Source: Caprimulgus europaeus (taxonomy: Eukaryota; Chordata; Aves; Caprimulgiformes; Caprimulgidae). Taken from it: DNA of 64,000 nucleotides. Both the position numbers and the translations under genes were made by a program. Below, piece by piece: positions 48,931 to 61,500 of the stretch; position 1 is the stretch's first letter; each line of letters begins with the position of its first letter. Location of the stretch: positions 12,143,001 through 12,207,000 of the forward strand of contig OU015541.1 in assembly GCA_907165065.1 (NCBI GenBank), in the 5' to 3' direction. Under the pieces are notes generated by a model. It made no database searches. It saw only the letters and a list, made by a program, of their open reading frames with translations, and was not told where the DNA came from.

Positions 48931-51900
48931 ATAAAATATGTAGGGAATCAAATGTTCTTCCAGAAATCAGTCTATTTGGGTGGGTGAAAAAGAGTTAACT
49001 CTCCCAAACTTATTTTATTTTCTTCTTGAAGTCAAACCCTGCACTTCCATGTCCCAGATGTTTTCCTCCTTAGGCTTCTCCAGAAGCTCATGGGAAGACA
49101 AACCAGCTTTCAAAGAAACCAAAGGTCCAGAGTGAAGACACAAGCAGTGAGTGAGGGATGTGGCTTGAGGAGACACAGCTTTCACTCACCTCCCAGTGTG
49201 CAATACTCAGCGTGGTCCCAGGTGGGACAGCCTGGCCCTTCCTGCTCCGGCTGCACGCTCAGCACGGGAAGCTGGAAAAGAATTAACACAGATTCAGAAT
49301 TAGATCAGGAAACAGCAGTTTATTCCCTGAAAAATTAAGTTATGTCACTGAAACTATTGCAGCTGCAAAGCAATTAAAAGGTGCATTTGATATTTACAGA
49401 TGATTTTTTTTTGGGGGGGGAATAGGTACACAACAGAATTCAAACACTGCTCCAGAAAATTCAGCACCAGAAAGAGGTGATACCTGGCACAACTTAGTCA
49501 ACTGTGCAGGGCACAGCAACTTCAAACTCCTTTTTTTTTTGAGGGGGTGTCTCTCTTGCTCAAGTTGTGCTGCCTAGTGTAAATAAACTTAAAAAATCAG
49601 GTTCTGGAGAACAGACAAGTGCCCTCAAACCTTAGACTGCAGAAAGAGGTTCCCCCATCCCACAGCAAGGATTATTTATGTCTAAATATCTACTTCCTAT
49701 TGACCATGGAGGTGAACGCAATAGTTCTGGTCTGTGTCCCTTTGACACATTAGCTCTCTATCATAAAGTGCTTCCACTGGCAGTCCCTGCTCTGAAAAGC
49801 CCAAAACAGAAGAGGATTGATTCCAGGACTGTATAAACTGGGTTTTATGAGGCAAAAGAAGCAGCTAAACACATTGTCCAGGTCATTGTCCTAAAATGCA
49901 TCATAAAAGTGCTCTAAATTCTCTGTGTTTTGGGGTTGGAATGAAATGCTTACTTTTTTCCCAGCTTGCACGGGTCTCTGAAGTTATTAAGTTTCTGTGG
50001 ATTATAAAACCCCAGAACTGGATTTCAGCACAATTTCAATTTGTTACTTCATTCTGTGCTATTAAATACATTTATTTTTATGATCCTCCTTGCTCTCCTC
50101 AGTCCCTAAAAACACAGGACACATCCTGTCATTTACTCCTGGCCCACAATACCACAAGATCTCCTGGGTCCCACCAGAGACTGCTGAGAGCTCCTGCGTA
50201 ACATAAGAGATGCTGGACCAGCTGTACTTACAGGCTGGAGGGCTGGGGGTAGCAGTAAATGCAGGATCATAACCTAAGGACAGAGGATAACTGTCTCACA
50301 ACAGCAGTGCCTTTGGAAAAGGCCAGTCTGTACACACATTATTCTTAAACTTTTAAACAGTTCTGCATGCTTTTTAATATTATTCCAATTTCCATTTTAA
50401 AACAGTGAGGACAGGGGAAGGAGTGCATCTTCTGGGACCTCCTCAACCAAAGCTAGTGCTCTGCACCCACTCACCTTGGCTCTGAAGCTGTGTGATTTTG
50501 GCTCTGGTGAAGGTTGCTGTGGGCAGCAGAACACTACAGCAAACCTCACTGAGGTCAGAGTGGCAGAGAGAGATGGATCAGTCATACTGGCTTGAGAAAA
50601 TACATTCTGGTGTGCAGAGTTTTAGATTACTTACACCAAGAACCTGGTGTTTGACATTGCAAACCAGCTTCTCCCTCTCCACTTGTTCAGTCTCAGCAGT
50701 TAGGGACTCCACACATGTTCTCCTCCTCAGTACTTCTCCTTAAGTGAGAGATGCCAGATTTTCCTCTTAGAAAATTGCTTAGCAGACATGTTTATTCAGT
50801 CATTGTCCTTGAGACTTTATTCATTTATATGCTAATTTAGATTCTATTTTCCACCACAGTCCTATGAGAGAAAAACTTAATTCAGGCTCCTTCCTCGGCT
50901 GTAACCTGATCAGAGAGCAGTTCACATTTGACATGGGTTGCTATTGCCAAAAGTAACTTATAAAGTGGGGGGAAAGGCCAACAGAATTAGTTTGTGTGTT
51001 AACTGCCACCCACATTGCTAATTTGTACTTGGACTAAAATTTGGGGAGGAAGAGACACAGAATTTTAAATTAATTAATTCAGCTGAAATACACAGAAGGC
51101 AAGAGTCAAAAAGTTGAATCCTAATCACAGAAAATGTGTCCAGGTAAAGCTGATATATGCCCAGATACTCTGGAAAAACTCTACAGCAATTACTAAAAGC
51201 ATCTAAAAGCATCTACTTTGTCTCCAGTAAACCAAGCTTCTGGCACTTCTACATTTTCAATTCTATTAGGGTAAAATCCTCACCCACCTCGCAGAAATAC
51301 AGGAATTATTCTGTGCCTATTTCTACACAAAGGAGAGATTTAGTCATACATTGGTTTACTTTTTCCCAGGAAAATGTTAAGATTTTGATTTTGGATTGAG
51401 GATTTTTTTTTTTTTTTAAATACAATTGCTAAATTACAGCTGAATCCCAATAAAGCTCCTTGCAGAAGAGCGTGAAGCATTCAAGCAATTAACGTTCTCT
51501 TGAGATAAGCATCGAATCTGGAGAATTTTAGAGGTAAATTGACTACTTCTAATCACTAAAAACAAGTTGGTCTGTGCTGGCATGTAACTTGCTCTCCAGA
51601 ACAATAAAAATTAAAGCCTAAAGTCATTTTCACAATTCTCAGTGAAATCTGGAGTGCTGGCTTTAAGCCTAGAGCTGAGACTGACCCGTGGCAGCAGCCC
51701 TGCGTCCCCTGCCCAGCAGCCCCAGCATGCTGCCTGCTCTCCCATTCACAAGTCTCTCCCTTCTCCTGCTGCTTCAAGCTGCACTTTAAAAGAAGCCTTA
51801 AAAAGGGGCTGCTTCAAAATTCTATTTATTTTTTTACTCTACTGGACAAGTACAAGGCTGGTGGAGAGCCAGATGTTATCAGATCAGTACATTGAGTAGA

Positions 51901-51947
51901 CAAACACAGTGTCTGTACCTGATGGAGGAGCAGGTAATTAATAATAT
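48931..51947. other. Unique non-coding sequence
   Basis: No gene was recognised. Homopolymer patches lie at 49407-49421 (T then G), 49531-49540 (T) and 51403-51417 (T). Frames up to 101 codons have no domain. Confidence 0.5.
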
Positions 51948-52376
51948 AAGATAATGAGAGGACTGGAGCATCTCTCTGGTAAGGAAAGACTGAGAGAGCT
52001 GGGTCTGTTTAGCCTGGAGAAGAGAAGACTGAGAGGTGACTTTATCAATCTTTATCAATATCTAAAGGGCAGGTGTCGAGAGGATGGGGCCAGACTCTTT
52101 TCAGTGGTGCTCAGTGACAGGACAAGGGGCAATGGGCACAAACTGGAACACAGGAAGTTCCATCTGAAGATGAGGAAAAACTTTTTTACTATGAGGGTGA
52201 TGGACCCCTGGGACAGGCTCTCCAGAGAGAGTATGGAGTCTCCATCTCTGGAGATGTTCAAACCCACCTGGATGTGATCCTGTACAACCTGCTCAAGATG
52301 TACCTGCTTTCGCAGGGGGTTGGACTAGATAATCTCCAGAGGTCCCCTCCAGCCCTGACCATTCTGTGATTCTGTA
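51948..52376 (+). mobile_element. Older CR1 LINE 3' end
   Basis: A 5'-truncated CR1 copy. The frame at 51954-52277 reads [20 protein letters not shown] then [30 protein letters not shown] and SLEMF before a stop, that is, the C-terminus of ORF2. The tail is CGCAGGGGGTTGGACTAGAT, AGAGGTCCCCTCC and CATTCTGTGATTCTGT. It differs from the copies at 7980 and 35590 in the 3' region (for example CTCCAGAGGTCCCC where they have TTTCGAGGTCCC), so it belongs to a different CR1 subfamily. Confidence 0.95.
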
Positions 52377-55300
52377 ATAACAAGGAAAAAGAGTTTAATT
52401 GCCAAAAATCACAAGCAGCCCCTGACTCAGTGCGGTCCAGATCACCTCAAGGTCTACAGCTCATTTTCTGGGGTTTTTAGCATTTCCCTGCACAGATTTT
52501 CAGGAAGTACTTTTCCACTGCCATGGGATTTGGGATGTATTCACACAATCCAAACAGGCACCCAGGTAGCTCACTACAAAGCAGATCACTGCAGTGAGAC
52601 ACGTGAAGGTGGAAGAACCAAGCACGTACATCCACACGCAGTTACTGAGGCTGACAGCGAGTAACACTAAGCCCATGTAGCTTGATTGCTGTAACTGAAG
52701 TGACCAGACAAACCAGTTCAGGCAGGTAACATACCCATTTCTTACCTCTTACTGTCTTGTGTATGCTCTTCACAGTGCAACTTTAGAGAACTGACACAGA
52801 AAATACAAGCAGCGTGTGGTGAGTGGATGGTGGATGCACTCTGCATGGAGGGTTGCGATGATGAAGTTCTCCCCCATGCTCTCACACTTGGCTGCCCTTT
52901 ATTCCTCCCTCCTCTCTCCTCCAAGAAGTTTCTTTTCAAATGTTATTGTATTTGCTCCATTAATGTCACCACCCAAGTTCCTCAACCTGCTTACGACAGC
53001 CCTTAGATCACGGATTTATTATCCAAATGCCAAGAGTCTCGTTATCGCTAATGAACTTTGGGAAGCAGGAGAACTCATACATGATGGACTGGGTTTATTT
53101 ACTCAGCTGGCATCTGTTAATTACTGAAAAATGTTACTCCTTTAAATCATGTAGCTCCAGATATATCTGTTTAAAACCTGGCAACTCTGCTGACAAAAAA
53201 ATGTTGTGATCCTTCCCCAGCACAGCTGACAACCTTCAGATATTAAACATTTTCTTAGACTTTGTCTGAAATTACTTTCATGCACAGAAATCTGAGTTAT
53301 CCCAGTCTAAAGAAAGGAAAACTGTGAATTTTTACACTGGAGATGGATTTCCAAGAAGACCAGGAATACGTGCATGTGGACATTGAGATAAACAAGCCCC
53401 CCCATCCACCGTCATCAAATTTTGTTTAAAATATATATATATATTTTTTTTGATCAGCTAATCATTTATCATAGACAAACTACTTCATTAATTTAACCTC
53501 TTTCCAGCAGCAAGTCTCACTATTCTACAGATCATAATTCCACAAGACATGAAGCAGCTTTGTGATCAAACAGGTAAAGGACACACTGGTGATGTCGCAT
53601 CATAAATACTGGCTTGGGTCAAAACCTGTGAACTTAATACTTTGATTCGCACATGTAAACTATTAGTTTGGGATATCAAATACTGCTGCACACAACTTTA
53701 AACTTTACAGAAAAAAAAGCTTTCATACCAGCAGGGTTTTATAGTCCAAGTTTTCATGGGAAGTACTCGACGAAAAGGCGTGAACACAGCTGAAACAAAT
53801 TCACTTAAGATGTTACACACTTCCTTAAGATTGCACATGTGTTTAAGAGTTCTGCTGTGCTATGAACCAAAAAAACAGTCACAGAAACCCTTCTTATTCA
53901 CTCTGAAATTTTGTTTTAGTAACTCTGGCCCATCCACACACAGGCTGAAGTTTCTAATCTGCAACAACGGAGCTACCTCTCCTCTTCCATTCGCATGCTT
54001 GGGCACGGCCAGCTGCTATCCAACAGACAAAAGGTGGTGTGAAATGGTCCATTTCAGGAACACCTCACAAAATTCAGCCTGTTTCTCTTCAGAAATCAAA
54101 AACTGCATTTGAGAGATCAAAAACTGCTTTCAACTCTCTACTGCTTTGAAGAGACGGCTCAGACATCTCTGACTCCCGGCATGGTCCGAGAGCAGTGGTG
54201 ATGCACACGGACACACAGATCAGGAGAGCAGGCACTGCAGCTTTCTCACCAAGTGAAAGAGGACAACAGCGTTGCCATGAACAGAAAAAGTTCCCAGAGA
54301 AGTTTCTGTGAACAGTTAATTGTACCAATTCCCTTTTGTTCACGAGTGTTGACAGTACAGCAGATCTTCAGCTAGGTCTGTTTGTCTGTAGAAAGTATAA
54401 CATGTTGGCTTGACCAAAAAATATAGAAATAAAAATAAATTTATACCATTTTCATGCTTTAAAAGAGAAATAAACAACAACACAGATCCAGTTAAGACTT
54501 TTCAGATAATGATAGTAATTTCCCCTCCTTTTTTGACTGACAAACCACCACCGCCATCCAAAACACTCCATGTCTTCTCCATCTCTTTAGAGCCTGAAGT
54601 GCAGTTCCTTCATTCCAGTTGCAGAAGTTCCTACAGCCACTTCCAGCTTTTCAAAGTGGAAATAAATTCACCATGAAAAGCCATTTCCACAGCCCAGTGT
54701 TCTGCCACTTTGGCTTGCACTGGATTTGCAGCAAGTGAAGCAACACAGGAGGCAAAGAGTAGTTTCAAATATTTTTGTTGTAGTTGATTTTAGCTGCTTG
54801 CCAATGCCTTACTTAGACCTGAGTTTCCAAATGATAAAAATACAAGTGAACAACTCCAGACAGATAGGTAGACAGACACGTATCACAAGTACAAGTTGTC
54901 CACCCCCCAAAAAATGTACAAGTAGCTCAAAAAATAATAGGGGTTGTGGGTTTTTTTAACTTAAGTTTTTATTTGCTTTCTAGTTCCTGAGTCTTTACAG
55001 TGGAGCCAGATCACATTTTAAAGCCATTCTCTCAAACCACAATTACTAGAAAGGCTTTAAAACAAAAGCCAAGATTCTCCTGCAGCCATTTGCCTCCAGG
55101 GGTTGGGACTATAAACACAAGACCAAATATCTCAAGACCCAGTAAAAGCACAAGAGCAGGCAACACTGTCTCCATTCCAAAGCATTAAAAGGTATTAAAA
55201 GCTCTGGTCACTAGAAGTTATAAACCAAATACTAAAGGATCTGTGACTAGAGATCCTATTACACAAATTGATTTGCCCAGCTCTAATTTTATAGATAAAG

Positions 55301-57529
55301 CTCAAAAAAATAAATATGCCATGTAAAAGGTTATTGATCAATCCACCCAGGGCAAGTAGCCCTTGAGTTGATGGGCAGAGGCTGATGTGTGCCAGCTTGG
55401 TGTGAGCTACAGTGGCTCTGCTTGGCTTTGTAGATGCAAGATCCAGGCAGGTCCCTTGTTGGATTTTAATGGCCAGCTTCAAGAAATCTGTCTGGTTTTC
55501 CTCTAACTACTCAACTTCTCTTGGAAGACAAAAAGAGAGAGAGACAGAAAGGAGGGGAAAAGGAGGGGAGGATTTAGAACAAATGGGTATCTGAGAAGGG
55601 TTGAAAAGCTTCAGTTAAAGATGGTGGGAGTTGGTACACAAGTTTTGTCACCAATAGTACATTCACATAAAATTTGACAGCTGCAGGTGACCTGGCATGG
55701 TGCTGTGTGCCACACTGTGCCTCTCACCCAGGTGTGTTGGCAGTGACCTGCTGACTGCCCCTGCTCTGCTCCATCATCTCCTCACCTCTCTCCCCAATTC
55801 ATTATTCACCTAATGTGAGGCTGAAATTAAATCCCCGTGCCAGTTTGCCATGAGAGGAGAGCAGGGGCAGTGGGGACTGGAACACATCTAATAGGGTGTG
55901 GGTTCCCCATTTGCCATGTGCTATAGGACTCCCCTCTGAACCCTGACGTGGCTGATAACGGCCCTGGCACATCCCTTCCCATCCCAATCAGTGCAGGATG
56001 CAGCTGTGTGCAGGGGCCAGCCCCACTCCACCACCTTGGGACCCTCTCCTCTTGCACCTGAGCAAAGTCTGAGAAATAGTAGTGAGAAAGGTGAGTTTTG
56101 GGAGGTGCTGAAATCTAGAGAGCCCACTGGAGTTACCTGCTTGTGGAAGCAACTCCAGATGAAAGGGGAAAACTGAGAGGAGCTCTGTTACACCAGCAGC
56201 AAGGGCAGGGCACTGGAGGAATGGGCAAAGGAAAGAGAAGGAACAGAACCCTTTTCTTTTTCTCCTTTAATAAACATAGATTCAGGTCAACCAAAGTGGT
56301 TTGTGAATTCATATTGTTTTCTCTTGATTGTTTAAATCAAAAATCTTACCAATAAATTCAGGGAGGGAAAAAAAAGCAAAGTTTCACCTTGACATTTGCA
56401 GAACACAATGTTTTCACAAAAAATGACAAAATATTTTGAAGATTACTTTAGATGATGGGGGTTTAAAATGGTAAAAAATAAACTATTCTTCTACCTAGTT
56501 TGGCCAAGAATATTTTCTTTTGTTTTTCATCTATCCTAAACAGTTTAACTCCCAAAACTTTCACAGTAAGCTGAAAAATTAATACCCAGTCATGCACAGA
56601 GTCTTCACTCCTTCCCTGACACTTTGTACACCCAGCTGTAGAAGAAGAGAGCTCTCTTTGCAGCATGCTCTTTGGGAGATTTTGAGGGAAAAAAACCCAA
56701 AAAACATGAAAGACTGAAGAGTTTGGAACAAGGGAGGATGATGGGGTGTGGAGTGGGGTAGCTGGGGTAGGGTGGCACTGAGATGACATCCATCCCTTGC
56801 AGCTGCAGAGTGGGGAGAAGGGTTCTAGCCAGGAGCTCTACAGGTGTTTAAAGTGAGGTAGATGAAGAAACACATTGGACAAGTACAGAGGCTTTTCTCC
56901 TTCCATCTCATCTCTTCCTGCATTCAAACAGTATGCCACTTAAATTTGTCTAGTAAAGGCAGAGCAACAAAACAAGCAGGAGATAAGAGATGTTCCTACA
57001 GAATTTATCATGGATAAATGCAGGGTAAAGTCCTTTTATCTCAGTGTATCAAAGGTGTGTCTCTAAAGTCTAGTCTCTTGTCTTTGGCCTCTCAAAAGAA
57101 TACACACCTCCCTTCTCCGTGGTCTGTGCAGAGATCTCTTCCTCACCTTACACTGATACACAGAAATACTCCATTTAATTATGGAATACTTGTTAATTTA
57201 ACACCGAGGCACATCTGGTTCTTCAGCAAAGTCCCTGAGGAATGATGCTCGTGTTTGAGGTGGGGTTAATCTGAGTTGCACCATCAGTATCCCCAGTTCA
57301 AAAGGAGCAACGTAGGCTGCAGATTCTTCCCCAAACATCATTAAGAGAAATCAGAGATGGAAAAAACTGAGTCATGTTGTTGGCTGACTAACCTCTGTTT
57401 CCAGCTGGGAGAGGCAGAGACACTACTTATGAAGGAGCTGCCTTAGGGGTAACTGAGATGGGGCTGAAGATTCAAACCAACTAATTACAGAAGTTTGGGA
57501 ACTCAGCTAATTCTTTCCAGCAGACCGTA
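52377..57529. other. Unique non-coding sequence
   Basis: No gene was recognised. 52960-53130 (GCTCCATTAATGTCACC, AGATCACGGATTTATTATCC, CGTTATCGCTAATG, GTTAATTACTG) has the look of a conserved enhancer. A dinucleotide patch (AT)n followed by poly-T lies at 53430-53450. A purine-rich tract lies at 55529-55572. ATCAAAAACTGC is repeated 22 bp apart near 54096-54129. Confidence 0.45.
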
Positions 57530-58440
57530 CCGCTGTTCTGCTGGTTGTCCTGCGAATCAAAGCAGAATGAAGTCATTGCCCAGTAAAATCTTAATTGGTT
57601 TTTCTTTTACATTTATGGTATACTCCATAGCATTAATCACATCCTGATTAATGATTGACTTCAAAGCAGGACGCTTACTTCACTAGAGGATCTCCAAGAG
57701 CTTTGCCACCATTAATGGATTTTACATGATTCTCCATCTTAAAAAGAGCAAACACAAGTGAGGAGGATGCAAGAGCCCTAGCACAGTAGGAGGAAAAGAC
57801 TTGGGAAGGAAAGACAAGAGCCTTGACTTCTAGCTCCACATGGCAAGTCAGACTTTCTGAAGCTCAGCTCGTTGCATTGGGAATAAACAGCCAACCCAAC
57901 CACCCAGCTTGGGTTACCCCCTGTGCACACACAAAGTGCTAAAAATAAATCTGCAAAATAAAAGCTCCCGCCTCGGCACCAACACACAACGGGCATCAAA
58001 TTGCATTAGAATGTTTATATTGAGGAAAATTGCATCCTGCAAACTTAAATTATCTTTCTCCTCCCTCTCCCCTCCCACCTGCCACGGCCCATTTCCTATT
58101 ATATTTTTCTAACAAACCAATAGATGCTTGAAATCACGGAAAGCCATAAAGAATTGGAATCAAATTAAGTCTACATTCTAACTGCATTAGGTGCTGTCAA
58201 GCATAGTTTACTCACTCTTCACAGTTCTATCTAGAGGCTAAACAATTTTGTACCCTTTCTCTACTAATCAAAACTGATTACTCTGATAATGGGCCCCTGA
58301 CGCTGAACACTTTATGAAGGTAAATTATGCCATATCGAACAGGAAGGGGAATGGAAAAAATCACCCAGAGATAAATAGATCTAAAGATGCATATATTGAT
58401 CTTGCACTCATTCTTTCTCCCTCTTTCAACGTCTGCAGTG
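57530..58440. promoter_or_regulatory. Candidate conserved non-coding block next to candidate exon
   Basis: A repeat-free, AT-rich block rich in motif-like words: AAAATCTTAATTGG, CATTAATCACATCCTG, ATTAATGATTGACTTC, CCACCATTAATGGATT, AAATTGCATTAGAATG and AATTGCATCCTGC. It runs almost to the candidate minus-strand exon, so it could be conserved intronic sequence of that gene. The call is based on texture. Confidence 0.35.
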
Positions 58441-58492
58441 GCTAAAGGTTCAATCAATACTCTCAGTGCTGTAATGCCATCTTTTATAATAC

Positions 58493-58592
58493 CATCATAA
58501 TTGGCCGTTACCACCACGCGCCCTCGGATTGGCTTGTGCTGGGGCCTTTTATTGCCAAGGTCTTTTGTTTCTTCCCTTCCCAGATCACATAA
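58493..58592 (-). CDS. Candidate internal coding exon, gene not recognised
   Basis: The minus strand has a pyrimidine-rich acceptor (CAACCTGCCCCTTCAG) ending at 58593. It is followed by 33 codons plus one base: LCDLGREETKDLGNKRP, then QHKPIRGRVVVTANYDG. A possible but weak donor follows (GATG/GTATTA at 58492), giving a 100-bp exon of phase 0 to 1. The coding strand is CpG-bearing (CGAGGGCGCGTGG, AACGGCC), unlike its AT-rich surroundings. The GRVVVTANYDG segment resembles a strand-turn of a WD40-type blade, but one exon is not enough to name a family. The frame stays open well beyond (58278-58697), so the borders are uncertain. It could instead be a conserved non-coding element or a pseudogene piece. 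Confidence 0.35.
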
Positions 58593-61500
58593 CTGAAGGG
58601 GCAGGTTGAACGTGGCCCTGGTGTTCTCCAAATCAGGCCCTGCCTGCACACCAGGGCAAGGAGAGGACAGAGGTGCTGAGCCATGAGCTGAAGCCACTGG
58701 GAAATTCAGTCAACAACTTACAATTCATGTAACAAGGAACGTTCAAGCACAAGCAGATCTTAGGGTTGAGCACACTGATTTTTGATCACGAGACACAACA
58801 TATCTTTACTGTTCTGGAGCTTCAAAACTCTTCCTGTCCCTAAAAGAAAGGATGGCTTTGGTTTACAAGGCCATTAGCAGTTAAAACAAGAGATTGCTCA
58901 AAGGACAGAAATAATGATTTGGTGTCTACCCAGCATGAATTTCAATAATTTTGGACTATCCTGTCAAAGGACAAAAACCAAAACTGCTTCCTGTCCCCAC
59001 CCCAGCAAACTCCCAGCATAGTGCCTCAGTGGCCTTCCCCAGGGTGGATTTAGGGTGCTGAGAGACCAGAGTGTTACGAAGAATATGGTGCACATCTCCA
59101 GAAGAGAGGGGAGGCAGGAAAAGGTCTTTGAGGGGTTTTGTTTTCACTGTGGAAAACCCATCTTTGATCACATTAGGTTTTGCTGTATTGGTTTCCCAAC
59201 ATCCTCCAAAGCATCTACTTGAGATAGCATCAGTACAAACACAAAGCTGGTGTCACCCCTGGGGGGAACTCCTCTATTTTCAGTCCAGGCCCAACATCTT
59301 CCCTTTCATACTACTGTTTATTTACAGAAAGGAGATACTCACTGCTTTTTAACAGAAACCAAGAGCGTGCTGAACAGTAGCACATCAGCTGGTGGTTTTA
59401 CCCACAGCCCTCTCAGGAGCAGTCTAAGAAGTGTTTGATCATCTTGCAAAGATCTCACCTTGTTGAACATGGCTCTGCATCACCAGTGGAAACCTCTGCT
59501 ATCAGAACAGCCCAAAGATCTCCCACAGCCACAGAGAGCAATATAAGCACGAAATTCTCTATAATCACAGGTTAGAGTATGATATGAGCTTGTGCAGGCT
59601 TCAAGAAACCTCCTCTTGGGAATCAGTTGGCAAAAAAATAGGTAGAAAAATAAAAATAAAACAAAAAATCAGCATAGAGCTCTCTGCATAGCTGCACAAA
59701 AACATATGCTCCATAGAATAAAAGTGACCATTGATAAAATTCCTGCATTGCATCCATAAATATTCCATAGAATTCCTTCACTGTATTTATAAATATTCCA
59801 TGTGTAACTCACATCTGTGAAACAACAAGAGCCAGACAATGCTTTGTGGAGCTTTCTTGGTTCTAGATAATTAAGCATCACTCAAAACAAGGGGAAGATT
59901 TGTTATATCAAACACAAGCTCTACTACAGAAGGTACCAGCTGCTCTTTGCTAGGTGGCTGTGGCCAAAGAAGTCCAACCCACTCACTGATATGAGGATTT
60001 AGACTCCTTGTTGCAATGTGTGGTGTTTAAAGACATTGAAGATGATCTGTGTGAAACACAAATAAAAATGCTCAATTAAAAGCTTAGTCAAGCTGATACT
60101 GGACTATATCTTCTATTTTGTCACCTTCAGCTTTCTCACCTGTGCATCTCTCTGTGTTGTAGGAATTAATACCCTGTTCTCCACCCTCATAAAACATTCT
60201 GTTCTCTCCCCACCCCTGTAAACCTCCAGGAGGCCAAAATACTTCACACTCCACTAAAACAGGGTAACTGACTCCAAATTACATCGTAGAAAAACACAGA
60301 GAAGGTCCTTCTGGCAGGTCAGCAGCATTATTTTGGGAACATTTAGGTCAGAAGCAGCAATGCTATCAGCTTGCAGGTAAATGCATATATACATATATTA
60401 AAAAAAAAAAAAGCTGCATCAGGGGGATCTATCTCTCACCCATCATTACACCCAGACCATGAAATGTCCTAACAAAATCATTGTGCTCTGAGAGGCAACT
60501 GTGCTTTCCTGCAGTCACCCCCATGCCTGACTGAAGGAAATCTCATTGGAAAGCTATGGCTGCTGTCCCAGTTTGGATAAAGATTTCCACCTGAGAGATC
60601 TAAAATTGTCTCTGGCTCTAGGAAGAGAAAGTGACTGTTTAATCTAGTTTAATTCATTAAACAAACTCTTACACAAAGTGGGAGATTTTAGTTATCAAGG
60701 ATGAGCACAACAGCTTGGATCAAGATCTGAGAAGTCTTTTTTACATCTCTCCAGGTCTCATCAGGAGATGGCTCGCTTTCAACACAACTGGCTTGTTGAT
60801 GAATATTTAGAAATCAGAACATGTATAACTGGTGCTCACAGATCAAAACAAGCCTAAATAACACCACAGTCCCCACCCAAGCCCTGTCAGCCACCACGGG
60901 CTGACACCCACGCAGGCATCCACGTGCGAACACCGTGCAGCAGCAGCTGGGGCTGCCCGTGGGTGCTCAGCAAGATGAATGTCCTCCTCTCCGAGATGAG
61001 ATACCTACCCCACAAATCACTGCTCTCTTCCCCCTGCACGTCCCTTCCCTCTGACCTTCTTCCATTACTCATCCACTGGAAGAAAATGCAAAGAGTAATA
61101 ATAATTAGACAAGTACAAATAGCCAGACGAGGCTGGGGATGGTGCCTTCCACTCAATAACGGGCCGTTACCATACCGACGGGCGCTGGGGCTCACCGAGC
61201 TCACAGGCACTCCGGTGCTGGCACATCATCCGTTATCCCACCGCTTGGGCTGGCCTCAGTGGGGCACAGGCACTGCCCAGGTCCTCACACCCCACCAGTT
61301 TAAGTCAGGAGGAACTGGTGTTTCCCGTGAGGGAGCGCTGGGAAAGCCTCTGCGTTAGCAGCAAACCAAGTGGTGGGTTTGCTTTGGGAGCAGGGACAAG
61401 GATGGGGTAAGTAGTTATGAGAGGGGATGGACTCAGGTCCAGAAGGGTGCATGAAACATCCACACTCTCACCTGTGCTTCTCAATACCTGTAGACAAACT

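Noticed and set aside
60567-60620. TGTCCCAGTTTGGATAAAG as the start of another LTR type
   Set aside because: The opening is suggestive, but no second boundary, target-site duplication or related copy was found in the window.
60924-61358. 144-codon plus-strand ORF in GC-richer sequence
   Set aside because: No recognisable family, no clear start context, and a competing minus-strand frame overlaps it; composition alone explains the lack of stops.
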